Shown: positions 41,917 to 51,297 of the stretch, in pieces
Position numbering within the stretch: position 1 is the stretch's first letter
Layout: the number at the start of each line of letters is the position of its first letter
Assembly (NCBI GenBank): GCA_902778725.1
Contig: CACYYS010000014.1
Span: 1-64,000 of the forward strand
Reading direction: 5' to 3'
DNA length: 64,000 bases
Source: an uncultured Ruminococcus sp.
Lineage (GTDB): Bacteria > Bacillota > Clostridia > Oscillospirales > CAG-272
Made by a program: the position numbers and the translations under genes
The notes under the pieces: model-generated
What the model was told of the DNA's origin: nothing
Seen by the model: only the letters and a program-made list of their open reading frames with translations
Databases searched by the model: none

Positions 41917-43164
41917 ATGAACGCAGAAGAGAAAAAATCTCCCGGCGGGAGAGGGGAGCGGACTCCGGGCGGCTACTCCCGCGTCGTCAACGTCGTCGCC
42001 TTCATCGTCTGTCTCGTCATCGCCGTCTCCGCCTGGCTCTACGTCATGCAGACGGAGAGTCCCGAGTACGAGGAGACCTTTGCCCGCGTCGCGATCGAGA
42101 TCGAGAATACCTCCCGTCTTTCCCAGACGAATTCCCTCTCGGTGATCGGCGGCTGGAACGCCTCGGTGGAGGTCAAGGTCAAGGGCAAAAAATCGGATAT
42201 CGCCAAATACACGGCGGAGGATCTCTCCGCCTCCGTCGACGTCGGCGCGATCACCGCGCCCGGCGTGCATACCCTTGACGTTTCCGTCCGGCTCCCGGAG
42301 CGGCTCACCTTTGTCAGCTGCTACCCCTCCTCCGTCCAGGTGGAGGTGGACTACGTCGCGACAAAGACGGTCCGGGTGGAGCCGAGGATCGTTTCCGCCT
42401 CCTACGGGACGGAGCGGGAGCTCGGCGACCCGGTCGCCAGCCCCGCGGAGATCACCGTGAGCGGCCCCTCCGCCGTGCTGGAAACGGTCGCTTCCGCGCG
42501 CGTCTCGCTGTCCCTCGGGGAGCTGACCGGCTCCGTCGTGGCGGTCGATACCGTGACGCTGGTCGACTCGGAGGGAGAACCGGTCGAAAACCCCTATCTC
42601 ACCCTCAGCAGCGGCAGCGTCTCCGTCACCGTCCCGGTCTATGAAAAAAAGACGGTCCCGCTGAAGGTGGATTACCGGTACGGCTACTTCAACAATCTCT
42701 ACTGTAAAGTGACGATCGAGCCGGCGTCCGTCACCCTCAAGGGGGAGCGCGGCGCGCTGGAATCGGTCGACTTCATCCTGCTTGACACGCTCGACGAAAA
42801 ACAGATCACCTCCGACATCACGCGCAGCATCGCGATCTCGGTGCCGGAGAAGACGACGCTGGTCGACGGCGTGACCGCCGCCACCGTCACGGTGGAGAAC
42901 ACCAACACCTCGCAAAAGACCGTCAGCGTGACCGATATCAAGAAGATCGGAAACGGCTACGAGCTTGTGACAAAGAGCCTGGAGATCCTCTTGCGGGGTC
43001 CGACGACGATCATGGACAAGATCGAAGCGAAGGACGTGACCGTCACCGTGGATCTGACCAAGCTGACGGGAACGGGAGAAATCAAAGTGGAGGCGAACGT
43101 CGCGGTGGCGAGCAGCTTCGTTTACGAGCTGGGGACCTATTACGTCACCGTGAAGAAGAACTGA
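41917..43164 (+). CDS. cdaR: CdaR, YbbR-domain regulator of diadenylate cyclase
   Basis: A 415-residue protein with one N-terminal membrane helix (about 27-45, VVNVVAFIVCLVIAVSAWLYV). About four extracytoplasmic YbbR repeats follow, seen as recurring patterns such as VEVKVKGKKSDI, AEITVSGPSAVLE and PASVTLKGERGAL. CdaR binds CdaA and tunes c-di-AMP synthesis. ATG 41917 is used because an earlier in-frame ATG would lie inside dacA. GGAGG is ten bases upstream. Confidence 0.92.
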   Translation: MNAEEKKSPGGRGERTPGGYSRVVNVVAFIVCLVIAVSAWLYVMQTESPEYEETFARVAIEIENTSRLSQTNSLSVIGGWNASVEVKVKGKKSDIAKYTAEDLSASVDVGAITAPGVHTLDVSVRLPERLTFVSCYPSSVQVEVDYVATKTVRVEPRIVSASYGTERELGDPVASPAEITVSGPSAVLETVASARVSLSLGELTGSVVAVDTVTLVDSEGEPVENPYLTLSSGSVSVTVPVYEKKTVPLKVDYRYGYFNNLYCKVTIEPASVTLKGERGALESVDFILLDTLDEKQITSDITRSIAISVPEKTTLVDGVTAATVTVENTNTSQKTVSVTDIKKIGNGYELVTKSLEILLRGPTTIMDKIEAKDVTVTVDLTKLTGTGEIKVEANVAVASSFVYELGTYYVTVKKN

Positions 43165-43165
43165 T

Positions 43166-44773
43166 TTGGCCGAACTGATCTTAAACGACGTGATCCTCCC
43201 GCCGGACGGGGGAGAGGCGGAGGCGTGCGCTCTCGCCGAAAAGCGGCTGAGGGAAAACGGTCTCCGCGCGAGCGGGACGTCCGTTTACCGCTGCGCGGTG
43301 GACGCCCGCCGCAAACATAACGTCCGGCTCGTCTGGTCCGTCCGCGTGCGGACGGAGGATCCCCTCCCCGCCGGGGAGGAGGAGAAAAAAGCGCTGCTCG
43401 CCCGCCTGCACGCAAACGAGGGCGGCGCTTTCTACGATCTTTCGCGTTTTCCGGAGAGGGAGGCGCCGCCGGAGGGACCGCCGCTGATCGTCGGCATGGG
43501 TCCGGCGGGGCTGTTCGCCGCTCTCCTCCTGGCAAAGAAGGGGATGCGGCCTGTTCTCCTCGAGCGGGGCGGTACGGTCCGGGAACGGATCGCCGCCCGC
43601 GACGCTTTTTATCGGACGGGACGGCTCGACCCCGACTGCAACGTCCAGTTCGGCGCCGGCGGCGCCGGCACCTTCTCGGACGGGAAGCTCGTCACAAGGG
43701 TGAACGACCCCCGCTGCCGCTTCGTTCTGGAGGAGCTTTGCTCCCTCGGCGCGCCGCGCGAGATCCTCAGCCGCGCCCGGCCGCACGTCGGGACCGACCG
43801 GCTCCCCGCCCTGATCGAGCGGGCGGCGGAACGGATCGCCGCGCTCGGCGGCAGGATCCTCTATCACACCGCTCTCACCGGTTTTTTTGTCTCGGACGGG
43901 CGTATCGCCGCCGCGCGGACGACCGGCGGAGAGATCCCCTGTTCCTCTCTCGTCCTCGCCTGCGGACACAGCGCGCGGGACGTTTACGCTTTCCTCCCGC
44001 GATGGGGCGTCCCTCTCGAGGTAAAGCCCTTCTCGGTCGGGGTGCGGATCGAGCATACCGCGGCGGAGATCGATCGCGCCATGTACGGCGCGCTTGCCGG
44101 ACATCCGGCGCTCGGTCACGCCGAGTACAACCTCTCCCACCGCGTGGACGGCAGGGGAGTCTACACCTTTTGTATGTGCCCGGGCGGGGAGGTCGTCGCC
44201 GCCGCGACGGAGGCGGGCGGCGTCGTCACCAACGGTATGAGCCCCTTTGCGCGCGACGGCGTCAACTCCAACGCGGCCGTGGCCGTTTCCGTCTTTCCCT
44301 CGGATTGCGGCGGTACGCCGGAGGGGGCGGTCGCCTTCCAGCGGGAGCTGGAGCGGCGCGCCTTCACGCTCGGCGGCGGGGGGTATTTCGCTCCCGTTTC
44401 CACCGTCGGGGATCTGATGCGGGGACTGTCGGGGACCGCGCCCTCGCGCGTCCGTCCGACCTATATGGGCGGCCGGTGCCGCGCGGCGGATCTCGGCTCG
44501 CTTTTCCCCTCCTTTGTTACACGGGCCCTCCGGGGAGGCCTCGCCGCCTTCGGCGGGACGCTCGCGGGGTTCGACGCGCCGGACGCCGTCCTGACGGCGG
44601 CGGAGACGCGCACCTCCGCTCCGCTCCGGATCCCGCGGGATCCGGAAACTCTCGCGTCCCCCGTCCTGTCCAATCTCTACCCCTGCGGGGAGGGAGCGGG
44701 CTACGCCGGAGGGATCACCAGCGCCGCCGCGGACGGGCTCCGGGTGGCGGAAAAGATCTTACTGGGAGACTGA
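43166..44773 (+). CDS. FAD-dependent oxidoreductase of the COG2509 type
   Basis: A 535-residue flavoprotein of the uncharacterised FAD-dependent dehydrogenase family. An N-terminal domain (about 1-100) precedes the dinucleotide-binding motif LIVGMGPAGLFAALLLAKKG. Further FAD-binding segments are QFGAGGAGTFSDGKL, SLVLACGHSARD and the final NLYPCGEGAGYAGGITSAA. Substrate is unknown. The start is a TTG one base after the cdaR stop, with only a weak GAAGAAG signal, so translation probably depends on coupling to cdaR. Confidence 0.85.
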   Translation: MAELILNDVILPPDGGEAEACALAEKRLRENGLRASGTSVYRCAVDARRKHNVRLVWSVRVRTEDPLPAGEEEKKALLARLHANEGGAFYDLSRFPEREAPPEGPPLIVGMGPAGLFAALLLAKKGMRPVLLERGGTVRERIAARDAFYRTGRLDPDCNVQFGAGGAGTFSDGKLVTRVNDPRCRFVLEELCSLGAPREILSRARPHVGTDRLPALIERAAERIAALGGRILYHTALTGFFVSDGRIAAARTTGGEIPCSSLVLACGHSARDVYAFLPRWGVPLEVKPFSVGVRIEHTAAEIDRAMYGALAGHPALGHAEYNLSHRVDGRGVYTFCMCPGGEVVAAATEAGGVVTNGMSPFARDGVNSNAAVAVSVFPSDCGGTPEGAVAFQRELERRAFTLGGGGYFAPVSTVGDLMRGLSGTAPSRVRPTYMGGRCRAADLGSLFPSFVTRALRGGLAAFGGTLAGFDAPDAVLTAAETRTSAPLRIPRDPETLASPVLSNLYPCGEGAGYAGGITSAAADGLRVAEKILLGD

Positions 44774-44774
44774 T

Positions 44775-45236
44775 ATGCAGCAGAATGCGACTGTGATCAA
44801 AACGGACGGCGTATACGCCGTCGTGGAGGCGGTCCGCTCCTCCGCCTGTGACGGATGTCACCGGGCGGCGGAAGGATGTACCGCCTGCAGTCTGCTCGGC
44901 GGGAAAAACACGATGCAGGCAAAAGCCCGCAACGACGCCGGCGCAAAGGAGGGGGACCTCGTCTCGGTGGAGGCGTCCTCCGGGCGCACGCTTTTTTACG
45001 CGATCCTCGTTTTCCTCCTTCCGCTCCTTCTGGCGGCGGCGGGCTATTTTGCCGCCTTCCTTGCCGGCGGGGAGGAGAAGATCCGGATCGCCGCGGGCGC
45101 CGGCGGCTTCCTCCTTGCCATGATCGGCGTTTTCCTGTATTCCCGCCTGGCGCTCGCCGGCCGCTGCGACATCCGCGTCACGGAGATCCTTTGCCCTGCC
45201 GCGGACAGGGAGAAAGACGAGGGCCCGGATCGGTGA
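44775..45236 (+). CDS. RseC/MucC-family protein
   Basis: A 153-residue SoxR-reducing-system RseC-type protein. The N-terminal part carries four cysteines in SSACDGCHRAAEGCTACSLL (about residues 22-41), as in the redox-linked family. Two membrane helices follow (about 73-94 and 101-122). RseC proteins are often found with electron-transport Rnf genes; none is near here, and the gene follows an FAD oxidoreductase by one base. A functional link between the two is inferred only from position. Confidence 0.82.
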   Translation: MQQNATVIKTDGVYAVVEAVRSSACDGCHRAAEGCTACSLLGGKNTMQAKARNDAGAKEGDLVSVEASSGRTLFYAILVFLLPLLLAAAGYFAAFLAGGEEKIRIAAGAGGFLLAMIGVFLYSRLALAGRCDIRVTEILCPAADREKDEGPDR

Positions 45237-47443
45237 ACGGCAGAGCTTTGGAAAAAAAGACAAAAAAATGGACTCTGCGCGAGGGCGCGGAGGAGCGGCG
45301 GGAGTCGGCGGAGGTCGACGCTCTGGCGGCGGATCTGCGCGTTTCCCGCGCGTTTGCTTCGCTGCTTTTTGTTCGCGGATACCGCGACGCAAAGCAGGCG
45401 AACGCCTTTCTCCGCGCACAGGAGGAGATTTTGCACGATCCCTTCCTCCTCCCCGATATGCGGCGGGCGGTCGATACCGTCGAGCGTACGCTGAGGGAGG
45501 GGAAGAAGATCCGCGTCTACGGAGACTACGACGTGGACGGCGTTACCTCGGTCAGCACGCTCTTCCTCTACCTCCGCTCCCGGGGCGCGGACGTTTCCTA
45601 CTATATCCCGGACCGGATCCGGGACGGATACGGGATGTCCGCTTCCGCCGTCGCCGCGATGGCGGAGGAGGGCGTCTCCCTGATCGTTACGGTCGATACC
45701 GGCGTCACGGCGAACGAGGAGATCGCGCAGGCCAAAGCGCGCGGGCTCTCGGTCGTCGTGACCGACCACCATGAGTGCAGAGACGAACTCCCGGACGCCG
45801 ATGCCGTCGTCAATCCCCGCCGGCGGGACAGCGAGTACCCCTTTGACGGGCTTGCCGGGGTCGGGGTCGTCTTCAAGCTGATCTGCGCGATGGAGATGCT
45901 GCGAAAGGACGATCCGCTCTCCGCCGTGCGGGAGGTGTGCGCCGAATACGCCGACCTCGTCGCGCTCGGCACGATCGCGGACGTGATGCCCATCGCGGAT
46001 GAAAACCGCCTGATCGTCAAGTACGGGCTGTCCCGGATCCGCCGCGGCAGCCGCAAGGCGATCTCCGCGATCATCGCCTCCTCGCGCAAGCGCCCGGACG
46101 GCGGCTCCTCCTATCAAAAGCCGCCGCGCATCACCTCCTCCTTTATCGGCTTTACCATCGCGCCGCGGATCAACGCGGCGGGCCGGATCGCGAACGCCGC
46201 GCGCGCGGTCGAGCTGTTTCTGACCGAGTCGCCCGCCCGCGCGGAGGAGCTCGCCGACGAGCTGTGCGAGGTCAACCGCCTCCGCCAGACGGAGGAGAAC
46301 CGCATCGCCGCGGAAGCGATGGAGAAGATCGGGGAAGAGCTTGACCCGGAAAAGGAACCGGTGATCGTGCTGGAGGACGATCACTGGCATCACGGCGTTG
46401 TCGGGATCGTCTCCTCCCGGATCACCGAGCGCTTCGGCCTCCCCTCCATCCTGATCTCCTACGAGGGGTCGGGGAACGGGACGCCGGACGGCGAGGATAT
46501 CGGAAAAGGCTCCGGACGGAGCGTGCGGGGGCTGAACCTTGTGGAAGCGCTCGCCTCCTGCTCCGATCTGCTGGAAAAATACGGCGGGCACGAGCTGGCC
46601 GCCGGTCTGACGGTGAAGCGGCGCAACGTCGCCGCCTTCCGCCGCCGGATCAACGAGTACGCCGCGGGCGTCTTTTCCGCCGGCGCGGCGGAGCTCTCTC
46701 TCGAATACGACATGGAGCTTGCTCCCGGAGAGGCGGATCTGCCCTTCGCGGAGGAGCTGCAGCTGCTTGAGCCGTGCGGGGTCGGCAATCCCGCCCCCCT
46801 CTTTGTCATGCGGGACGTCCCCGTGCTGGAGGTCCTGCCGGTCAGCGCGGGCAAGCATACCAAGCTGATCCTCGACTGCGGCGGCACCCAGATCGCCGCG
46901 ATGTATTTTTCCCGCTCTCCGGCCGCCGCCGGCGTTTTTGCAGGGGAGAGGGCGGACCTGCTCTTTTCCGTCGATATCAACGAGTACGGCGGGGCGCGGA
47001 GCGTGCAGTTCATCTTAAAGGATCTGCACCGGTCCGAGACGGCGGAAAAACGCCGTCTGCAGCAGCGGACGCGCTTTGCCGAGATCCTGGCGGGCGCGGA
47101 GATCCCGGCAGGCGAGGACGCCGTACCGGAGCGGGCGGATATCGCCGCCGTTTATACGATGCTCCGGCGGGAGGCGCGCGTCGGCAACGACGAGCTGAGC
47201 TGCCGCGCGATGCTCTCGCTCCTGCAGGAGGACGGGGGAGAGGGACCGGGCTACCTCAAGCTTCGCTTCACCCTCCTGATCCTCGAGGAGCTCGGCCTGA
47301 TCAAGCTGGAGGAAAAGGAAGAGGAGACCTACCGGATCTCCTTGGAACCGGTAAAGGAAAAAACGCTGCTGGAGCGCTCCGCGCTGCTCCGGCGGCTGCG
47401 CGCATCACAAAAACGGGAGAACGGCTATGGCGGAGACCGATAA
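45233..47443 (+). CDS. recJ: Single-stranded-DNA-specific exonuclease RecJ
   Basis: A 736-residue 5'-3' exonuclease for recombination and repair. The DHH phosphoesterase motifs are KIRVYGDYDVDGVTSVSTLF, IVTVDTGVTANEEI, VVTDHHECRDELPDADAVVN and LVALGTIADVMP. The core continues with PRINAAGRI and the DHHA1 motif LEKYGGHELAAGLTV; an OB-fold region follows with ILDCGGTQIAAMYF. The GTG at 45233 overlaps the preceding stop and follows GAGGG. A TTG at 45248 is an alternative. It overlaps relA by 17 nt. Confidence 0.95.
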   Translation: MNGRALEKKTKKWTLREGAEERRESAEVDALAADLRVSRAFASLLFVRGYRDAKQANAFLRAQEEILHDPFLLPDMRRAVDTVERTLREGKKIRVYGDYDVDGVTSVSTLFLYLRSRGADVSYYIPDRIRDGYGMSASAVAAMAEEGVSLIVTVDTGVTANEEIAQAKARGLSVVVTDHHECRDELPDADAVVNPRRRDSEYPFDGLAGVGVVFKLICAMEMLRKDDPLSAVREVCAEYADLVALGTIADVMPIADENRLIVKYGLSRIRRGSRKAISAIIASSRKRPDGGSSYQKPPRITSSFIGFTIAPRINAAGRIANAARAVELFLTESPARAEELADELCEVNRLRQTEENRIAAEAMEKIGEELDPEKEPVIVLEDDHWHHGVVGIVSSRITERFGLPSILISYEGSGNGTPDGEDIGKGSGRSVRGLNLVEALASCSDLLEKYGGHELAAGLTVKRRNVAAFRRRINEYAAGVFSAGAAELSLEYDMELAPGEADLPFAEELQLLEPCGVGNPAPLFVMRDVPVLEVLPVSAGKHTKLILDCGGTQIAAMYFSRSPAAAGVFAGERADLLFSVDINEYGGARSVQFILKDLHRSETAEKRRLQQRTRFAEILAGAEIPAGEDAVPERADIAAVYTMLRREARVGNDELSCRAMLSLLQEDGGEGPGYLKLRFTLLILEELGLIKLEEKEEETYRISLEPVKEKTLLERSALLRRLRASQKRENGYGGDR

Positions 47444-49715
47444 AGACAAAAGAATACAGAACGCGGAGGGCTCCGTCCCCCCCGCGGCGGAGACGGAGGT
47501 ACCGGAGCAGGAGGATCTTTCCGGGATCGCCGTCCTGCTCGATATGCTCCGGCAGAGCGGGAAGAAATACAATTTTGAGAAGATCGAGCGCGCCTACGTC
47601 TACGCGCGCGACCTGCACGAGGGACAGTTCCGGCAGAGCGGGGAGCCCTATATCACCCACCCCGTTTCCGTCGCCGAGATCCTGGCGGGGCTCGGACTGG
47701 ACTCCGACTCTATCTGTGCCGCCCTCCTCCACGACACGGTCGAGGACTGCGAGGGAAAGACCGACCTTGACGCGATCACCAAGCTCTTCGGACCGGAGGT
47801 CGCGCTGCTGGTCGACGGCGTGACCAAGATCGTCGCGATCGATATCGAGGACAAAGAGGAAGCGCATATCGAAAACATCCGCAAGATGCTCCTCGCGATG
47901 TCGAAGGATATCCGCGTGATCTTCATCAAGCTCTGCGACCGGCTGCACAATATGCGCACCCTGCAGGCAAAGGCGGAGAGCAAGCGCCGCTCGGTCGCGC
48001 TTGAGACGATGTACGTCTACGCTCCGCTCGCGCACCGGCTCGGTATGCAGCGCATCAAGCAGGAGCTGGAGGATCTCAGCCTCCGGTATCTCGACCCCAT
48101 CGGCTACGGGGAGGTCGAGCGCGCGATTAAGCAGAAGTACGGCAAGAGCGTCGGCTTCATCGAGACGGCGCGCGCCCAGATCGAGCAGAAGCTGGCGGAA
48201 AACAAGATGCCCTTCACGCTGGAGATGCGGATCAAATCGGTGTACAGCCTCTACAACAAGATGTACACGCAGAACAAGACCTTCGACCAGATCTACGACT
48301 TTTACGCGCTGCGCATCATCGTGGAGACGGAGCTGGAGTGCTACACCGCGCTCGGCTTGATCCACGAGATGTTCAGCTCGGTCCCCGGCCGTTTCAAGGA
48401 CTATATCTCCACGCCGAAGCCGAACAACTACCGCTCCCTGCATACCACGGTCATCGGCAAGGGCGGCATCCCGTTCGAGGTGCAGATCCGCACCTACGAG
48501 ATGCATCATATCGCGGAATACGGTATCGCGGCGCACTGGAAGTATAAATCCGGGGAGAGATCGAGCGACGACCTGACGCAGAAGCTCAGCTGGGTCGCCA
48601 AGCTCCTGGAAACGGAGAGCAGCACCACCGACCCCGACGAGTTCATGCACGCGCTCAAGACCGATATTTTCAACGACGAGACCTTCGTCTTCACGCCGCG
48701 CGGGGACGTCGTCGCCCTTCCGCTCGGCTCCACCGTCATCGACTTCGCCTACTCCATCCACTCGGAGGTGGGCAACAAGATGATCGGCGCCAAGATCAAC
48801 AACGTCATCGTCCCGATCGACCGCGTCCTGCAGAACGGGGAGATCGTGGAGATCCTGACCTCCGCCGCCTCCAAGGGACCGAGCCGCGACTGGCTCAAGA
48901 TCGTCAAAACGAGCGAGGCGCAGAACAAGATCCGTCAGTTCTTCAAAAAAGAGCGGCGCGCGGAGAACATCCTCGTCGGCCGTTCCGAAGTGGAGCGGGA
49001 GCTGAAGCGCTCCGGCAGGGCATACAGCGAGGAGCAGCTCGCCGAGATCGTGACCAACGTCGCCCGCAAGATGGGGATCCAGGAGGCGGACGACCTCTAC
49101 AACACCATCGGCTACGGCGGTTTGTCCGCCGCCAAGATCGCAACGAGACTGCGGGACGAGTTCGACCGCGTCGTCGCGCCGGAGCCGCAGGTGATCACCG
49201 AGGCGGAGCAGGTCAAGACCACCCAGCCGAAGAATATCAAGAGCAGCGGCGGCATCGTTGTGGACGGGCAGCACGATTGCCTCGTCAAATTCGCAAAATG
49301 CTGCAACCCCCTGCCCGGCGACGCCGTGGTCGGCTTTGTGACGAGGGGCTACGGCATCTCGATCCACAAGGCGGACTGCCCCAACTTCACCGCCAGCGTC
49401 GCCCGCGCGGAGAACGCCGACCGGTGGGTGGAGGCCCATTGGGAGCGGGAGGAGAGCGCCGCCGGCTCTTCGGGCGTCTACGAGGCGATGATCCAGATCC
49501 GCGCGGAGAATACGCTTACCCTGCTCGCCGACATCACGACGGCGCTGGCGGAGATGCGCGTCGCCCTGATGCAGATCAACACCGGGCAGCGGACCGAGGC
49601 GTCCATCGTCGTCAACCTTACCGTCGCCTGCAAGGACGTCAACCACTATCATTCCATCGTTTCCCGTCTGCGCTCGATCCGGGGCGTGATCCACGTCAGC
49701 CGGGGCTTTGCGTAA
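47427..49715 (+). CDS. relA: Bifunctional (p)ppGpp synthetase/hydrolase
   Basis: A 762-residue Rel protein controlling the stringent response. The N-terminal HD hydrolase has HPVSVAEILAGLGL, ALLHDTVEDCEG and KLCDRLHNMRTLQAKAE. The synthetase has FKDYISTPKPNNYRSLHTTV and QIRTYEMHHIAEYGIAAHW. A TGS domain follows (FVFTPRGDVVALPLGSTVID). A zinc-finger/helical region has FAKCCNPLPGDAVVGFVTRG, and an ACT domain closes the protein. Both catalytic halves look intact. It overlaps recJ and precedes hemZ, a common clostridial order. Confidence 0.97.
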   Translation: MAETDKDKRIQNAEGSVPPAAETEVPEQEDLSGIAVLLDMLRQSGKKYNFEKIERAYVYARDLHEGQFRQSGEPYITHPVSVAEILAGLGLDSDSICAALLHDTVEDCEGKTDLDAITKLFGPEVALLVDGVTKIVAIDIEDKEEAHIENIRKMLLAMSKDIRVIFIKLCDRLHNMRTLQAKAESKRRSVALETMYVYAPLAHRLGMQRIKQELEDLSLRYLDPIGYGEVERAIKQKYGKSVGFIETARAQIEQKLAENKMPFTLEMRIKSVYSLYNKMYTQNKTFDQIYDFYALRIIVETELECYTALGLIHEMFSSVPGRFKDYISTPKPNNYRSLHTTVIGKGGIPFEVQIRTYEMHHIAEYGIAAHWKYKSGERSSDDLTQKLSWVAKLLETESSTTDPDEFMHALKTDIFNDETFVFTPRGDVVALPLGSTVIDFAYSIHSEVGNKMIGAKINNVIVPIDRVLQNGEIVEILTSAASKGPSRDWLKIVKTSEAQNKIRQFFKKERRAENILVGRSEVERELKRSGRAYSEEQLAEIVTNVARKMGIQEADDLYNTIGYGGLSAAKIATRLRDEFDRVVAPEPQVITEAEQVKTTQPKNIKSSGGIVVDGQHDCLVKFAKCCNPLPGDAVVGFVTRGYGISIHKADCPNFTASVARAENADRWVEAHWEREESAAGSSGVYEAMIQIRAENTLTLLADITTALAEMRVALMQINTGQRTEASIVVNLTVACKDVNHYHSIVSRLRSIRGVIHVSRGFA

Positions 49716-49731
49716 GGAAAGGAGATTTGCC

Positions 49732-51264
49732 ATGAAGATCCGTGTCGGCGAGGGGATCAACCCCTATTACGCACAGACTCTCGCCATGCTCTTTTTCCCG
49801 GGAGCAAAGTTCCCGGAGGATCCGGCGGAGGACGACGGACAGGCGGAGCTCACCGCCTCCCTTGAGGAGACGGAGGAGGGCTATCTCGCGCACGCCGCGC
49901 TGCGCGCGGGGGAGAAGACCGCGCAGGCGGACGGGCGGTATCTCTTTTCCGAGGGGATCCCCGTCTCCCGCGGCAAAAAGCTCGCCCTCGGGCGGGCGGT
50001 CTTCGCCGCCGGGAAGGAGCTTTTCGGGATCCAGCCGCCGTGGGGGATCCTTACCGGCGTCCGCCCCGCCAAGGTCGCGATGGAATGCCTCGCGTCCGGC
50101 TCCGGGATCATGAAGACGCGCGCTTTCCTGCGCAGCGAGTATTTCCTCAGTCTGAAAAAGGCGACCCTCTGCACCGGCGTCGCCGCCGCGGAGCTGAAGC
50201 TCAAGCGCTCTCTCACGCCGGATATGTGCAGCGTGTATATCTCCATCCCTTTCTGTCCCTCCCGCTGCGCGTACTGCTCCTTCGTTTCCTACACCACGCC
50301 GCGCCTGCTCTCCCTGATCGACGACTATCTTGATCTTCTCCTCCTTGAGATCCGGTCGGTGTTCCGCCATATCGAAAATCAGGGGAAGAAGGTCGCGAGC
50401 ATCTACATCGGCGGAGGCACGCCCACGATCCTCTCCGAGGAGCAGCTCAAAAAGCTCCTCACCGAGATCGGCCGCTGCACCGACGTTTCCTCCCTCCTCG
50501 AGTTCACGCTGGAGGCGGGCCGGCCCGATACCATCAATCCGGAAAAACTGAAGATCGCCCGCGCCTGCGGCGTGACGCGCATCAGCGTCAATCCCCAGAG
50601 CATGTCGGACGTCGTTTTGGAGACGATCGGCCGGCGCCATACCGTCGCGGACTTTTTGCGCGCGTACAATATCGCGGTCAAGAGCGGCATCGGGACGATC
50701 AACGTCGACCTGATCGCCGGACTGCCGGGGGACAATTTCACCCGTTTTTCCCGCTCGCTCGACCGGGTGGCGGAGCTCGCGCCGCAGAACGTGACGGTGC
50801 ATAGCTTCTGCGTCAAAAAATCCTCGGATTTTCTGCGCGAGAGCACCGAGATCTACCGCCGGGGCGGCGGCGACGCCGTGAAGTGCGTGGATTACTCCCA
50901 GCTCAAGCTCCGCAACACGGGCTATAAGCCATACTATCTCTACCGGCAGAAGAACACCGTCGGCAATCTGGAAAACGTCGGGTTCGCGAAGGAAGGGAAG
51001 GAAGGGATCTACAACGTCGTGATGATGGAGGAGTACCACTCCGTCTACGGCGCCGGAGCGGGCGCCGTGACCCGCCTCGTCCGCTGGGGCGAGGACGAGG
51101 GCCGCGCCGAAAAGATCAAACGCATAATCAACCCCAAATATCCATACGAATATCTGCGGGGAGACTTTTCCGAGCGGGCGCTGCTCGCCCGCCTGGAGGA
51201 GGGGGAGCGGGCCGTCGCCCTGCCCGGCGGGGAGGAGCTTGCCCCCGACCCGCAGGACGCCTGA
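49732..51264 (+). CDS. hemZ: HemZ-type coproporphyrinogen dehydrogenase (radical SAM)
   Basis: A 510-residue radical SAM enzyme of the HemZ family, related to oxygen-independent coproporphyrinogen oxidases. The 4Fe-4S motif is FCPSRCAYCSFVSYTTPR (CxxxCxxC, about residues 175-192). IYIGGGTPTILS and SVNPQSMSDVVLETIGRRHT are typical HemN-like segments. The role in heme synthesis is not proven for many clostridia that lack the pathway. The ATG at 49732 follows AAAGGAGAT by seven bases. Location after relA is typical. Confidence 0.9.
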   Translation: MKIRVGEGINPYYAQTLAMLFFPGAKFPEDPAEDDGQAELTASLEETEEGYLAHAALRAGEKTAQADGRYLFSEGIPVSRGKKLALGRAVFAAGKELFGIQPPWGILTGVRPAKVAMECLASGSGIMKTRAFLRSEYFLSLKKATLCTGVAAAELKLKRSLTPDMCSVYISIPFCPSRCAYCSFVSYTTPRLLSLIDDYLDLLLLEIRSVFRHIENQGKKVASIYIGGGTPTILSEEQLKKLLTEIGRCTDVSSLLEFTLEAGRPDTINPEKLKIARACGVTRISVNPQSMSDVVLETIGRRHTVADFLRAYNIAVKSGIGTINVDLIAGLPGDNFTRFSRSLDRVAELAPQNVTVHSFCVKKSSDFLRESTEIYRRGGGDAVKCVDYSQLKLRNTGYKPYYLYRQKNTVGNLENVGFAKEGKEGIYNVVMMEEYHSVYGAGAGAVTRLVRWGEDEGRAEKIKRIINPKYPYEYLRGDFSERALLARLEEGERAVALPGGEELAPDPQDA

Positions 51265-51297
51265 CCCGCCGCGACTGAAAAGAAAAGAGGATGATCC

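Noticed and set aside
44855..45232. Upstream extension of the recJ frame
   Set aside because: It overlaps the RseC-like gene completely; GTG 45233 with GAGGG is a better start and matches the family length.
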